This document shows, piece after piece, positions 41,577 through 50,738 of a DNA stretch of 64,000 nucleotides. A model generated the notes under the pieces. The model worked only from the letters and a program-made list of their open reading frames with translations. It searched no databases and was not told the origin of the DNA. The first letter of the stretch is position 1. The number at the start of each line of letters is the position of its first letter. The position numbers were made by a program, and so were the translations under genes. The stretch comes from Hymenobacter metallicola (GTDB lineage Bacteria; Bacteroidota; Bacteroidia; Cytophagales; Hymenobacteraceae). The stretch covers positions 186,001 through 250,000 of the forward strand of contig NZ_SRMB01000005.1 of NCBI RefSeq assembly GCF_004745645.1, in the 5' to 3' direction.

Positions 41577-41742
41577 AGCGGTAGTGGGCTGAGGTAAAAG
41601 TAGACGAGTCCTTGCTAGTATGCAGGGCAAAGCCAGTCGTGCTTTGCGAAGGTAGTCCCGCCCTGCCCCAGTAAGTTTTCTCGTTGCACAGTGTAAAAAT
41701 GCGTGTTTGCGGCTGGCCATTAGCATTGGCGCAATGAGCCCT

Positions 41743-42192
41743 TCACCGCTCCGGCGAATCCAGCACGATGGTAACGGGCCCGTCGTTGAGGAGCTCCACT
41801 TGCATGTCGGCCCCGAACTCGCCGGTCGGTACGGGCTGACCCAGCAACTGTTCCAGCAGCCGCACAAACTCCTCGTAGAGCGGAATGGCAATAGGGGGCG
41901 GGGCCGCCCCGATGTAGCTGGGGCGGTTGCCTTTTCGGGCGTCGGCCAGCAAGGTGAACTGGCTCACCACCAGCACCTGCCCCTGTATATCCTGCACGCT
42001 GCGGTTCATCTTGCCTTCCTCGTCGCTGAAAATCCGCAGCTGCACGAGTTTGCGGGCTATCCACTCGAGGGATTTGGTATCGTCGTCGGGGGCAAAGCCG
42101 GCCAGTACCAGCAGGCCGGGGCCAATCTGGCCGGTGATGCGGCCGTCGACCGTGACGCTGGCCTGACGGACGCGCTGAAGCACTACGCGCAT
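41743..42192 (-). CDS. dtd: D-aminoacyl-tRNA deacylase
   Basis: 149 aa from the ATG at 42192; the longer frame to 42543 is antisense to the next gene. Dtd removes D-amino acids (and Gly from tRNA-Ala) from tRNA. Signature segments: MRVVLQRVRQASVTVDG at the start, VVSQFTLLADARKGNRPSY (the SQFTL catalytic motif) and GPVTIVLDS (the Gly-cisPro motif). Divergent from the glycosyltransferase-like gene, 93 bases apart. Confidence 0.96.
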   Translation of the reverse strand: MRVVLQRVRQASVTVDGRITGQIGPGLLVLAGFAPDDDTKSLEWIARKLVQLRIFSDEEGKMNRSVQDIQGQVLVVSQFTLLADARKGNRPSYIGAAPPPIAIPLYEEFVRLLEQLLGQPVPTGEFGADMQVELLNDGPVTIVLDSPER

Positions 42193-42285
42193 AATTCGGA
42201 GGGAGAAACGGGAAAAGAATGGAGGGTCGGGCGGGTTTTTCGTACTTCGCAGCGCCAACCGGCACTTTGCGCACTGCGGCCCTGC

Positions 42286-43779
42286 ATGACAGCCACGAAG
42301 AACGATAATCCAACAACAAAAAACGCCCTGTATGTACTGCTGGCTCTGCTGGTAGTGGCCGCAGTGCGGCTGCATGGGTTGGCGCAAGCCGCGCTGCCCG
42401 ATTACGATTCGGTGCGCAACTGGCAGATTGTGCAGGAAATAGCCCGAGGCAACTTTCGCAACCTGTTTCACCACGGCAGCCCCGGCTTTTCGGTGCTCTA
42501 TGTACCCGTAGCCTGGGTTACAAGCAACTTTCACGTCTTTCAATACCTGAACTCGCTATTAGGGGTGGCCGCAGTTGGGCTACTGGCGGCTTTCGTAGGC
42601 CGGGTGGTCCGCTTGCAGAGCTGGGAAATGGCCCTGCTGACGCTGCTTATCGGTACCTCCGTGTTTCTGACTTTTTCGGGCCGCGACTTTACCATGGGCT
42701 CAGCTTCGCTCCTGGTGTTTGCCGGACTGCTGGAGCAATACTACCGCCGGCTGAACACCCCCAGCTCCCGACAGCTACGGCGGGCGGCACTGTGGCTGGC
42801 CGTGGGGTTGAGCATCAACTACAAGTTCATCCTCACGCTGCCCATTCTGGCGGTCTTTGAGTTGCTACAGCGCGACGGGCTTTTGGGGCAGCGGCGCAAC
42901 TGGCTGTGGGTAGCTGGCACGCTGGCAACGCCTTTTCTTCTATTTGGCGTGGTCGGCGTGTTGGCTGGGCTGCCTTGGTACCGGTGGCCGGCCGTGTATT
43001 ACAATGTGCTGTTTCCGGGGGCTGCCAACGCGGCGGGCCGCCAAGGCAGCGTCCAGTTGGATTTGACCTACTACCTGCAGTTTCTCTGGGATTTTGAGTC
43101 GCCGCTGCTTCTGCTGGCGTTGGTGGCAGTGCCGGTTTTGTGGCGGCGGGAGCTGTTTACGGAGCTGCGGCAAGTCAACTTGCCGCGCTACCTGGCGGGG
43201 TGGGCCTACGCCTATTTGGCGGGCATGTCGTTGCTGCTAAAGGCTCCGCGGGGGCTGCTGTTGGCCTACGGGCTGTGCTACGCGTTAACGTTTTTGAGCA
43301 TCCGCCGGGTGGTATTGGGCTGGCGCCTGGCCGTAGTCGTTCTGCTGGCTTGTGCCCTCAATCTTTACCGGATTCAGCGCGAAGTATATGCCTACACGCC
43401 CAGCCACTACCCCCAGGTGGCGCGGTGGCTGCAGCAGCGGCAGGTTGGTAAGGTGGTCAGCACGGTCGGCTTGGGCCTGGCGCCATTTGGCCTCGATACA
43501 GTAGCTGCCATTACCAGCACCAAGCAGCTGCCGGCCCTGCAAAAGCGGGGCTTCCGGTACGTACTGCTCGATGGGTACTGGCGCGTGACTAACGTAGCGC
43601 AGTTCGATTCACTGCGGCAGCAGCGGGCAGTGGCCGCCTGGCCCGAGCCCCTGCTTACCTGCCCGCTGCTGTTTCTGGAACACTCCGAATATACTGGGCT
43701 GAATTACCAGCAGACTTTGGCTCTGCACCGCTTGGCGCAACAGGATTCGGCCCAGTTGCGGCTATACCGACTGCCGTAA
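42286..43779 (+). CDS. Polytopic membrane protein, GT-C glycosyltransferase-like
   Basis: 497 aa from the ATG at 42286; the open frame reaches back to 41707 but that part is antisense to dtd. About ten hydrophobic segments (ALYVLLALLVVAAVRL, LNSLLGVAAVGLLAAFVG, ALLTLLIGTSVFLTF, GLSINYKFILTLPILAVF) and an early acidic motif LPDYDSVRNWQI in the first loop resemble PMT-type GT-C transferases, which use lipid-linked sugars. The C-terminal about 130 residues are soluble and extracytoplasmic. Target and donor are unknown. Convergent with mltG. Confidence 0.65.
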   Translation: MTATKNDNPTTKNALYVLLALLVVAAVRLHGLAQAALPDYDSVRNWQIVQEIARGNFRNLFHHGSPGFSVLYVPVAWVTSNFHVFQYLNSLLGVAAVGLLAAFVGRVVRLQSWEMALLTLLIGTSVFLTFSGRDFTMGSASLLVFAGLLEQYYRRLNTPSSRQLRRAALWLAVGLSINYKFILTLPILAVFELLQRDGLLGQRRNWLWVAGTLATPFLLFGVVGVLAGLPWYRWPAVYYNVLFPGAANAAGRQGSVQLDLTYYLQFLWDFESPLLLLALVAVPVLWRRELFTELRQVNLPRYLAGWAYAYLAGMSLLLKAPRGLLLAYGLCYALTFLSIRRVVLGWRLAVVVLLACALNLYRIQREVYAYTPSHYPQVARWLQQRQVGKVVSTVGLGLAPFGLDTVAAITSTKQLPALQKRGFRYVLLDGYWRVTNVAQFDSLRQQRAVAAWPEPLLTCPLLFLEHSEYTGLNYQQTLALHRLAQQDSAQLRLYRLP

Positions 43780-43806
43780 GGTTGAGTGGAAGTGCTGCTT
43801 TGCCTC

Positions 43807-44877
43807 TTAGCGCAAAATCTTCAGGCTGTCGAGGGTGTGCTGGTATTTGCGGGCGTTGCGCTTATGCTGGGCGTAGGTTTCGGCAAAGTCGGAGAAGCCG
43901 CTACGGTCAGGGCGGGCACAGAAGAAAAAGTACTTGTGCGCGGCGGGCTTGAGCACCGCATTCAGGGTTTGGCGGTTGGCCGAGGTGATGGGGCCGGGCG
44001 GCAAACCCTTGTTTTTGTAGGTATTGTAGGGCGAGTCAACCAGCTTATCCTTGTTCAGCACGCGCTTCACCCCGAAGTTACCGATGGCCCAGAGCAGGGT
44101 TGGGTCGGCTTGCAGGCGCATGCCGCTGCGGAGCCGGTTCAGATATACCCCGGCAATTATGGGCTTGTCGGTCGGCTCCGAGGTTTCGCGCTGCACAATG
44201 CTGGCCAGCACGTGCACCTGCGTCGGGGTTAGCTTCAGCGAATCGGCCCGCTGCCGGCGCTGCGGCGTCCAGAACCGGTGGTGCATGGCCGCCGCCGAAT
44301 CCAGGAATTGCGTAGCCGAGGTGTTCCACAAAAACCGGTAGGGCCCGGGCAGGAACATGGTCAGAATTGTGGTCGTATCGAGCTGATAACGGCGCAGCAG
44401 CAGGCCGTTGTCGTTGAGCAACAGGCGCAGCTGGGTCGAATCGGCCTCCAGCTGCCGGGCTACCTGGCGCACAAGCTGGGGCTTGTACTTGAAAGCATCC
44501 AGAGTAAACGCTACCGTATCCTGCGGGCCCTGCAGGAGCTTGTCAACCAACGCTGAGTTGCCCAGCTCGGGCGTTAGCAGGTACCGGCCGGGCCGGACAC
44601 GCGCGGGGTAGTCGCGCCAGCGGGCCACCTGCGCAAAGGTTGCCGAGTCGCGCAGGAGCTCGTGTTTCTGCAGCGAATCGAGCACTGCCCGAAACGAGGA
44701 GCCCGTCCGAATGTACAAGTAGGCGGGGCCAAAAGCCGAGGCCGTCACGTTGGGTTTCCACAGCAGCTGCCAGGCCTGGTACAAGCCGACGCTGCCGGCC
44801 AGCAGGAATACGAAAAATACTGCCCATAGCACCCGCCGCCAGAGCGAGGTGGGTTGGTAGGAAGGTGGTTGATTCAA
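43807..44877 (-). CDS. mltG: Endolytic murein transglycosylase MltG
   Basis: 356 aa. One N-terminal membrane segment (about 14-34), then the YceG domain. It cuts nascent glycan strands near the inner membrane and so limits their length. The active-site helix reads VLASIVQRETSEP: Glu231 is kept, but the residue before it that is often Glu is Gln229 here. GVYLNRLRSGMRLQADPT and YNTYKNKGLPPGPI follow, both family hallmarks. It lies 20 bases after a methyltransferase gene. Confidence 0.93.
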   Translation of the reverse strand: MNQPPSYQPTSLWRRVLWAVFFVFLLAGSVGLYQAWQLLWKPNVTASAFGPAYLYIRTGSSFRAVLDSLQKHELLRDSATFAQVARWRDYPARVRPGRYLLTPELGNSALVDKLLQGPQDTVAFTLDAFKYKPQLVRQVARQLEADSTQLRLLLNDNGLLLRRYQLDTTTILTMFLPGPYRFLWNTSATQFLDSAAAMHHRFWTPQRRQRADSLKLTPTQVHVLASIVQRETSEPTDKPIIAGVYLNRLRSGMRLQADPTLLWAIGNFGVKRVLNKDKLVDSPYNTYKNKGLPPGPITSANRQTLNAVLKPAAHKYFFFCARPDRSGFSDFAETYAQHKRNARKYQHTLDSLKILR

Positions 44878-44897
44878 AACGTTGAGCTACGGCTTTT

Positions 44898-45674
44898 TTA
44901 GGGCTTCACGGCTTTTGCCACAACCCGCCGCCAGACAAAGGTAAAGTCTCCGTCGGCAACCTCCTGAATCTGGAAAAGACGGCGGGCCATTACGGAGGTG
45001 TTGCGAAATTCGCCCCGCACGGCAATGGCGTTCTTGCCGTGGCAACCGGCCTTGTCTAGCCAGTCGTTGAGGCCCATAGGAACATCGGCCGCCGGCTCCC
45101 CGATTTCTTCTACCCGCAGGCCCGCTTCCTCCAGGCAGGCTCGCCATTCCTGAGGCGGCAAGTTGCGCACGTGCGAAGGGTCGCGCAGCTGTTCCACGTT
45201 GTTTTGCCACTCACTGATGGCGGGCTCATTATCGGGCACGCTGGTATCGGCCAGCAGGAAGCGGCCCCCGGGCCGCAGTACCCGGGCTACTTCGGCCAGG
45301 AACTGGGGCACCGAGTGGAAATGGTGGGGCGCCACCCGGCAGGTCACGACCGAGAATGAGTTATCCGGAAAGGGCAGGGCTTCAGCCGCACCGATTACCC
45401 ACACTACGTTGGTCAGACCTTGTTCCTGTTGCCGTTTCTGGGCCTCGGCCAGCATGCCCGTCGACACGTCCAGCCCCACCACCGACTGCACCAGGGGGGC
45501 AAAGGCCAGGGCCGTAAAGCCCGTGCCCGTGGCTACGTCCAGCACCGTGTCGGTGGGCTGGCAATCGGCGTGTTCCAGCAACCATTGCAACAGAGCCTCA
45601 CTCCACGTATTCCACTGGGTGTTGTAGTGCGTTGCCTGGCGGTCAAACTGTTCTTTGGCGGAAGAGGAAGGCAT
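44898..45674 (-). CDS. Class I SAM-dependent methyltransferase (UbiE-like)
   Basis: 258 aa. Motif I VLDVATGTGFTALAFAP (about 40-56), motif II VVGLDVST, and FPDNSFSVVTCRVAPHHF (motif III area) fit the Methyltransf_11/UbiE group. The helix ATHYNTQWNTWSEALLQWLLE at the start is typical of small-molecule methyltransferases in this family. It might act on a quinone or small metabolite, but the substrate cannot be read from sequence. It precedes mltG by 20 bases and may share its transcript. Confidence 0.85.
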   Translation of the reverse strand: MPSSSAKEQFDRQATHYNTQWNTWSEALLQWLLEHADCQPTDTVLDVATGTGFTALAFAPLVQSVVGLDVSTGMLAEAQKRQQEQGLTNVVWVIGAAEALPFPDNSFSVVTCRVAPHHFHSVPQFLAEVARVLRPGGRFLLADTSVPDNEPAISEWQNNVEQLRDPSHVRNLPPQEWRACLEEAGLRVEEIGEPAADVPMGLNDWLDKAGCHGKNAIAVRGEFRNTSVMARRLFQIQEVADGDFTFVWRRVVAKAVKP

Positions 45675-45831
45675 GGCTCGTTGCGTTTAGAGTGGTGGCT
45701 ATGAAAGTATATGCTCAGTTCCTTGTTCCGGGCCCCGGCCGGGCGCTAGCGTAGAACGGGTACTGGCCAGTAGTTGAATCTACTGCCTGGCCCTGGCTTC
45801 GGTTACGCCCAGTTACGCCAAAGTAACGCCC

Positions 45832-47319
45832 TTATCCCGCATTGACCAGGGTGGCAATTGCTGCCTCTAGCTCCTTGGTACGTTGCTTCCGCTCAATTTC
45901 AACGGGCGCGGCCGCTCGCACCTCGCAGTCGTGGATGGCGCACCGCTCGCAGGTTTCGTTTACAATGCGCAGCGGAATAGCGGGGTCTTCCCAGAACAGC
46001 ACTTTCTGCTTCAGATTCTCATCACACAGCAGCCCGACGGTTACGCTGACGGCCGGTTCATTTGGTGCCCCGGCCCGGGCCAGCGTGAGGCACAGATATT
46101 CATCGTTGGTGCCGAAGTAATGGGAGCGTTGGGCTGAAATAGCCGTATTGGGAGTCTTCGAAACGGGCTGTTGCCGCAGCTCCGCAATCAGGCGCAGCGA
46201 CACCCACCGGCGGCAGTAATGCTCGTGCAGCTCGTTGCCGTGCGGGTTGTGCAGCCGTGAAAGGTGCAGCTCCTTGGTCAGCAGGAAGCCCGCGTCGGCG
46301 TTAGCCTGGTCGAAGCGTAGAAAGAACAGACTCTGCAGGCCGAAGTGCCGGGGCAGCAGGTTGGTAATGCGCTGCATAAACATCTCCGGCGACACGTCAT
46401 ACTTGGTAATCAGGTCCAGAAATGCCGTCGGGTCCCATTTCTTACTGCCAAACAGCTTCTGAAAGTCGCGCGTGAGGTTGTCTTCCTCCATCAGCAGGGC
46501 TCCGGCGAAGTAAGACGCCTTGAAGTTGTTGAGCACCTCATCAAAGCTGCGCACCGGAAAGCTGGCATTCACGTAGGGCCGTTCCCGCAGGTTGAGGTAG
46601 TTGAAGGCAATTTCGCGGCCCAGCACAAACGCTTCCTGGGCTCCGCTCAGGCCGGGGCGCATCAGCAGGCGTTTGGTTTTGGGTTGAAACACGGACCGCA
46701 GCCGCCCCAGGTTCATGTACTCGCCCAGCTGGCTCCGGTCCACGGTGTAGCCATACTTGTCGGTCAGCACCCGCTCCAGCTGCCGGGTGGCGAAAGGGGC
46801 GGCTACCATCAGCTTCTCCTGCACTACAAACGTGCGGACATCCTGCTCCAACTCCTCAAAGTAGTTGTCGTGCATCTCCTGGTAGGAGCGCAGGGAAGCC
46901 AGAAAGAAGTGTTCCTGCCGCATCTCGTAGTTGCGGGCAATTTCAAACAGCGTCCCGATGAAGGCATTCATCTTGGCGGGCGCATCCGAAATCAGCTCCA
47001 CGATGCGCACGGGGTCCAGCCCGAACATTTCCAGTGGGAATTCTTTGAGCAGGTCCGACTGCAACAGCTCAGATATGGGTTCGAGCTTGCGGCTCAGCGT
47101 CAGGGAGGTAAGCTGGTCGTAGCTTACCTCCAGCACCTTGCTCAGGCTCAGAATCTTGTCGGCTTTGGGGTACTTTTTGCCCTTCTCGATTTCATTCAGG
47201 TACGACACCGACACGTCGCAGGCCCGGGCCAGTTCGGCCGGAGTAAAGCCGCGTTCCTGACGCAGCTCGCGCAGCTTTAAACCAAAAATTAACCGGACAA
47301 CCTGACCGTGACTAAGCAT
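45832..47319 (-). CDS. ScfR/RamB-type transcriptional regulator (XRE HTH, ImmA/IrrE-like domain)
   Basis: 495 aa. XRE helix-turn-helix (about 13-67: LRELRQERGFTPAELARACDVSVSYLNEIEKG, seen in parts), a linker, an ImmA/IrrE-like domain (about 185-290) and the ScfR C-terminal domain with a Cys cluster (Cys457, Cys460, Cys465). In place of the HExxH zinc motif there is GREIAFN (234-240), so no peptidase activity is expected. RamB of Corynebacterium represses aceA/aceB; here the gene diverges from aceB, so it very likely controls the glyoxylate shunt and may sense an acyl-CoA. It probably also regulates itself. Confidence 0.88.
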   Translation of the reverse strand: MLSHGQVVRLIFGLKLRELRQERGFTPAELARACDVSVSYLNEIEKGKKYPKADKILSLSKVLEVSYDQLTSLTLSRKLEPISELLQSDLLKEFPLEMFGLDPVRIVELISDAPAKMNAFIGTLFEIARNYEMRQEHFFLASLRSYQEMHDNYFEELEQDVRTFVVQEKLMVAAPFATRQLERVLTDKYGYTVDRSQLGEYMNLGRLRSVFQPKTKRLLMRPGLSGAQEAFVLGREIAFNYLNLRERPYVNASFPVRSFDEVLNNFKASYFAGALLMEEDNLTRDFQKLFGSKKWDPTAFLDLITKYDVSPEMFMQRITNLLPRHFGLQSLFFLRFDQANADAGFLLTKELHLSRLHNPHGNELHEHYCRRWVSLRLIAELRQQPVSKTPNTAISAQRSHYFGTNDEYLCLTLARAGAPNEPAVSVTVGLLCDENLKQKVLFWEDPAIPLRIVNETCERCAIHDCEVRAAAPVEIERKQRTKELEAAIATLVNAG

Positions 47320-47404
47320 AACGGGAATACAGAGGTAGACTACCCCCTACGGAAGACCGGAGCGGGAGCGGCTACAAGAAAAAAATAAAGCTGGAAAAGC
47401 CTGA

Positions 47405-47412
47405 CAAAAGTA
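47405..47412 (-). promoter_or_regulatory. -7 box TACTTTTG of the ScfR/RamB-like gene
   Basis: Perfect TAnnTTTG on the minus strand, 85 bases before the start at 47319. The expected -33 position carries AGTT rather than TTTG. Confidence 0.5.
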
Positions 47413-47438
47413 GGTAAAAACCAACTTTTATAAACTTT

Positions 47439-47470
47439 AGCGAAAATTCGCTTGATTAATAAAATTCGCT
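47439..47470. promoter_or_regulatory. Candidate ScfR/RamB operator
   Basis: AGCGAA-AA-TTCGCT at 47439-47452 forms a 6-bp inverted repeat with a 2-base spacer, and its right half-site recurs as TTCGCT at 47465-47470. The elements lie between the two divergent -7 boxes; the first touches the -33 TTG of aceB and the second lies in its spacer. This is where a repressor would block both promoters. Link to the neighbouring regulator is inference. Confidence 0.5.
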
Positions 47471-47482
47471 ATCGTATGTTTG
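47452..47482 (+). promoter_or_regulatory. aceB promoter (TTG-N20-TATGTTTG)
   Basis: TTG at 47452-47454 and a perfect TAnnTTTG box (TATGTTTG) at 47475-47482, spaced 20 bases. The predicted start is near 47489, 33 bases before the aceB ATG. Confidence 0.7.
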
Positions 47483-47521
47483 GTTATATTCTTTCCTGCT
47501 TCTTTCCAAAACCACTAGCCT

Positions 47522-49156
47522 ATGTCACCTTTCGCGGAACCCCAGACCCTGGTACCCCCACCAGCCTACATCACACCCGAGCGGGTAAAAGTAGTGGGTG
47601 CGTACTCGCCCGAGTTTGCCGAAATCCTTACTCCCTCGGCCCTAGCCTTCGTAGCTGAGCTGCACCGCCGCTTCGACCGTACCCGCCGGGAGCTGTTGCT
47701 GCGCCGGGAAGCCCGGCAGCGCGAGTTCGAGGCTGGAATTCTGCCCGGCTTTCTGCCCGAAACGCAAATGATTCGGGACAAGCCCTGGACCGTGGCGCCC
47801 GTGCCCGCCGACTTGCAGGACCGCCGGGTGGAAATAACGGGCCCGGTGGAGCGCAAGATGATTATCAATGCTCTCAACTCGGGAGCCAAGGTGTTTATGG
47901 CCGATCTGGAGGATTCCAACTCCCCAACCTGGGCTAACGTGGTGGAAGGGCAGCGCAACCTGCGCGATGCCGTGCGGCGCACCATTTCCTTGAGCACCCC
48001 TACCAAAGAGTACAAACTCAATGAGGAAACAGCTACGCTCGTGGTTCGCCCCCGGGGCTGGCACCTAGCCGAGAAGCACGTGCTGGTGGACGGGGAGCCG
48101 ATTAGCGCCTCCATGTTCGACTTCGGTCTGTACTTTTTCCATAATGCCCACGAGCTGTGTGCCCGCGGCAGTGCCCCGTATTATTACCTGCCCAAAATCG
48201 AAAGTCACCTCGAGGCCCGGCTGTGGAACGACATCTTTGGCTTTGCTCAGTGGTCGTTGAAAATGCCTAAGTGCACCATCAAGGCCACCGTGCTGATTGA
48301 AACGCTCCCCGCCGCCTTCGAGCTGAACGAAATTCTCTACGAGCTGCGCGAGCATAGCGCCGGCCTTAACTGCGGCCGCTGGGACTATATCTTCTCCTAT
48401 ATCAAGCGCCTGGGATTAAAGCCCGAGTTCCGCCTGCCCGACCGCGCCCAGGTCACGATGACGGTGCCCTTCATGGCCGCCTACTCGCAGCTGGTGGTAC
48501 AAACCTGTCACCGTCGCGGCGTACACGCCATTGGAGGCATGGCCGCCCAGATTCCAATCAAGAACGACCCCGAAGCAAACGAGGCGGCCCTGGAAAAAGT
48601 ACGGCTGGATAAGGTGCGGGAAGCCAGAAACGGCCACGACGGTACCTGGGTAGCCCATCCGGGCCTGGTACCGGTAGCCTTGGCCGTATTCAATGAGCTA
48701 ATGCCCCAGCCCAACCAGATTGACAATAAGCGCGAGGATGTGAAAGTTACCGCTGCCGATTTGGTAAAGGCCCCGACGGGTACGATTACCGAGGAAGGAC
48801 TGAAGCTGAACATCGACGTGGCCATTCAGTACCTCGAAGCCTGGCTGGGCGGTAATGGCTGCGTGCCGATCTACAACCTGATGGAAGACGCAGCTACTGC
48901 CGAAATCAGTCGGGCCCAGGTGTGGCAGTGGGTGCACACGCCCGGTACTACCCTGCAAGATGGCCGCGAAATAACCGTGGAACTGTACCGCTCCTATGTG
49001 CCCCAGCAGCTGGAAAAAATCCGGGCCCTGGTAGGGGAGGAACGCTACACCAAGGGCCAGTACCTACAGGCAGCCCGCCTGTTCGACAGCCTGGTGACCA
49101 GTGAGAAATTCGTCGAGTTCCTCACGGTGCCGGCGTACGAGCAGCTGCCCAGCTAA
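47522..49156 (+). CDS. aceB: Malate synthase A
   Basis: 544 aa, the normal length of the A isoform. It condenses acetyl-CoA with glyoxylate to malate. Marks: MIINALNSGAKVFMADLEDS, VRPRGWHLAEKH, IETLPAAFELNEILYELREH, CGRWDYIFSY, MGGMAAQIP-like IGGMAAQIPIKNDP and LMEDAATAEISRAQVWQW with the catalytic Asp. The ATG at 47522 fits the transcription start. It is followed 217 bases later by aceA, so both enzymes of the glyoxylate shunt are together; regulation is by the divergent ScfR/RamB-like gene (inference). Confidence 0.97.
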   Translation: MSPFAEPQTLVPPPAYITPERVKVVGAYSPEFAEILTPSALAFVAELHRRFDRTRRELLLRREARQREFEAGILPGFLPETQMIRDKPWTVAPVPADLQDRRVEITGPVERKMIINALNSGAKVFMADLEDSNSPTWANVVEGQRNLRDAVRRTISLSTPTKEYKLNEETATLVVRPRGWHLAEKHVLVDGEPISASMFDFGLYFFHNAHELCARGSAPYYYLPKIESHLEARLWNDIFGFAQWSLKMPKCTIKATVLIETLPAAFELNEILYELREHSAGLNCGRWDYIFSYIKRLGLKPEFRLPDRAQVTMTVPFMAAYSQLVVQTCHRRGVHAIGGMAAQIPIKNDPEANEAALEKVRLDKVREARNGHDGTWVAHPGLVPVALAVFNELMPQPNQIDNKREDVKVTAADLVKAPTGTITEEGLKLNIDVAIQYLEAWLGGNGCVPIYNLMEDAATAEISRAQVWQWVHTPGTTLQDGREITVELYRSYVPQQLEKIRALVGEERYTKGQYLQAARLFDSLVTSEKFVEFLTVPAYEQLPS

Positions 49157-49373
49157 TCCTGCTTCATTACAGAGGCACCTGCTGCTAGCCTACCGAAGCA
49201 GTAAGCTGTCCACTGACTCGCACGGCCCAAACTGTGCGCTACTTCCTTATTGCCAGTTCCGAAAAGCGGCTTTTTAGCCTGCCTGGCACCGCTTTGCCTA
49301 TTCAAATCGGCTTCCACCACTTCCAACCCTTTCTTTTCAACCCGCAGGCTGGGCCTGCCCAACTTTCTTTTCC

Positions 49374-50666
49374 ATGAACAAGCAAGAACGTATTGCCGCC
49401 ATCAAGCAAGACTGGGCCACAAATCCGCGCTGGAAAGGTGTGGAGCGGCCCTACGCCGCCGAGGACGTCGTGAAGCTGCAGAACTCTATTCGCATCGAGT
49501 ACTCTCTGGCGCGCCAGGGTGCCGAGCGGCTCTGGAAGCTGCTGCATTCAGAGCAATACGTGGCCGGCTTGGGTGCTCTGACCGGTAACCAGGCCGTGCA
49601 GGAAGTGCAGGCCGGACTGAACGCCATTTACCTCAGCGGCTGGCAAGTGGCTGCCGATGCCAACGGGGCCGGGCAGATGTATCCCGATCAGAGCCTTTAC
49701 CCTGTCGACAGCGTACCGAGCGTGGTCAAGCGCATCAACAATGCCCTGCTGCGGGCCGACCAAATCCAGAACCTGAGTGGGGAGGGCAATGTCCACTGGC
49801 TGGTGCCGATTGTGGCCGATGCCGAGGCTGGTTTTGGCGGCAACCTCAACGCGTTTGAGTTGATGAAGATGATGATTGAAGCCGGCGCCGCCGGGGTGCA
49901 TTTCGAAGACCAGCTCTCATCGGCTAAAAAGTGTGGCCACCTTGGCGGCAAAGTGCTGGTTCCTACGCAGGAGGCCATCAACAAGCTGGTTGCCGCCCGC
50001 CTGGCCGCCGACGTGCTAAACGTGCCCACGCTGGTAGTAGCCCGCACCGACGCTGATGCCGCCGACCTGATAACTTCCGATGTAGACGAGCGGGACCAGC
50101 CCTTCGTGCTCTCCGGGGAAGAGCGGACCAGTGAAGGCTTCTACCGGGTAAAGCCCGGTGTAGAATCTTGCATTGCCCGCGGGTTGGCCTACGCGCCCTA
50201 CGCCGACTTACTCTGGATGGAAACCTCTCACCCTGATTTGAGCCAAGCGCGGGCCTTTGCGGAGGGTATTCATGCCAAGTACCCCGGCAAGCTGCTGGCC
50301 TACAACTGCTCGCCGTCTTTCAACTGGGCCTCCAAGCTCAGCGTGGAGCAAATGGAGACATTCCGCGAAGAGCTGGCCGCTCTGGGCTTTAAGTTTCAGT
50401 TTATCACCCTGGCCGGCTTCCACGCCCTCAACACCAGCATGTTTGAATTGGCTCAGGCATACCGTGACCGGGGCATGGCGGGCTATTCAGAGTTGCAGGA
50501 GCGGGAGTTTGCCCTCCAGAAGCATGGCTTCAAAGCCGTGAAGCACCAAAGCTTTGTGGGTACGGGCTACTTCGATGCCGTGCAAAGCGTGGTATCGGCG
50601 GGCAAGGCCAGCACCTCGGCTTTAGTGGGCTCTACTGAAGAGGCGCAGTTTCAAAACGCGCATTAG
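49374..50666 (+). CDS. aceA: Isocitrate lyase
   Basis: 430 aa. It splits isocitrate to succinate and glyoxylate, the branch point of the glyoxylate shunt. The catalytic signature KKCGHLGGKVLVP (Cys about 186) is present, along with VPIVADAEAGFGGNLN, TLVVARTDADAADL and YNCSPSFNW. The 217-base gap to aceB has no clear terminator or consensus promoter, so aceBA may be one operon. A strong terminator follows the stop by about 40 bases. Confidence 0.97.
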   Translation: MNKQERIAAIKQDWATNPRWKGVERPYAAEDVVKLQNSIRIEYSLARQGAERLWKLLHSEQYVAGLGALTGNQAVQEVQAGLNAIYLSGWQVAADANGAGQMYPDQSLYPVDSVPSVVKRINNALLRADQIQNLSGEGNVHWLVPIVADAEAGFGGNLNAFELMKMMIEAGAAGVHFEDQLSSAKKCGHLGGKVLVPTQEAINKLVAARLAADVLNVPTLVVARTDADAADLITSDVDERDQPFVLSGEERTSEGFYRVKPGVESCIARGLAYAPYADLLWMETSHPDLSQARAFAEGIHAKYPGKLLAYNCSPSFNWASKLSVEQMETFREELAALGFKFQFITLAGFHALNTSMFELAQAYRDRGMAGYSELQEREFALQKHGFKAVKHQSFVGTGYFDAVQSVVSAGKASTSALVGSTEEAQFQNAH

Positions 50667-50706
50667 GCTGTTTGAGGCCATTGTGCACCCTATCGTCTTC
50701 TATGTC

Positions 50707-50738
50707 AAAAAGGTCTTTTCCTAGGAAAAGACCTTTTT
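50707..50738. terminator. Terminator after aceA
   Basis: 32-base perfect palindrome: A5-GGTCTTTTCC-TA-GGAAAAGACC-T5, followed by more T. It can act in both directions. Confidence 0.9.

Noticed and set aside
41707..42285. 193-codon N-terminal extension of the GT-like gene
   Set aside because: It is entirely antisense to dtd; membrane-protein character begins only after the ATG at 42286.
46345..47280. 311-codon plus-strand frame opposite the ScfR/RamB-like gene
   Set aside because: Antisense shadow; rich in His, Gln and Val with no motif, while the minus-strand gene has clear domains.
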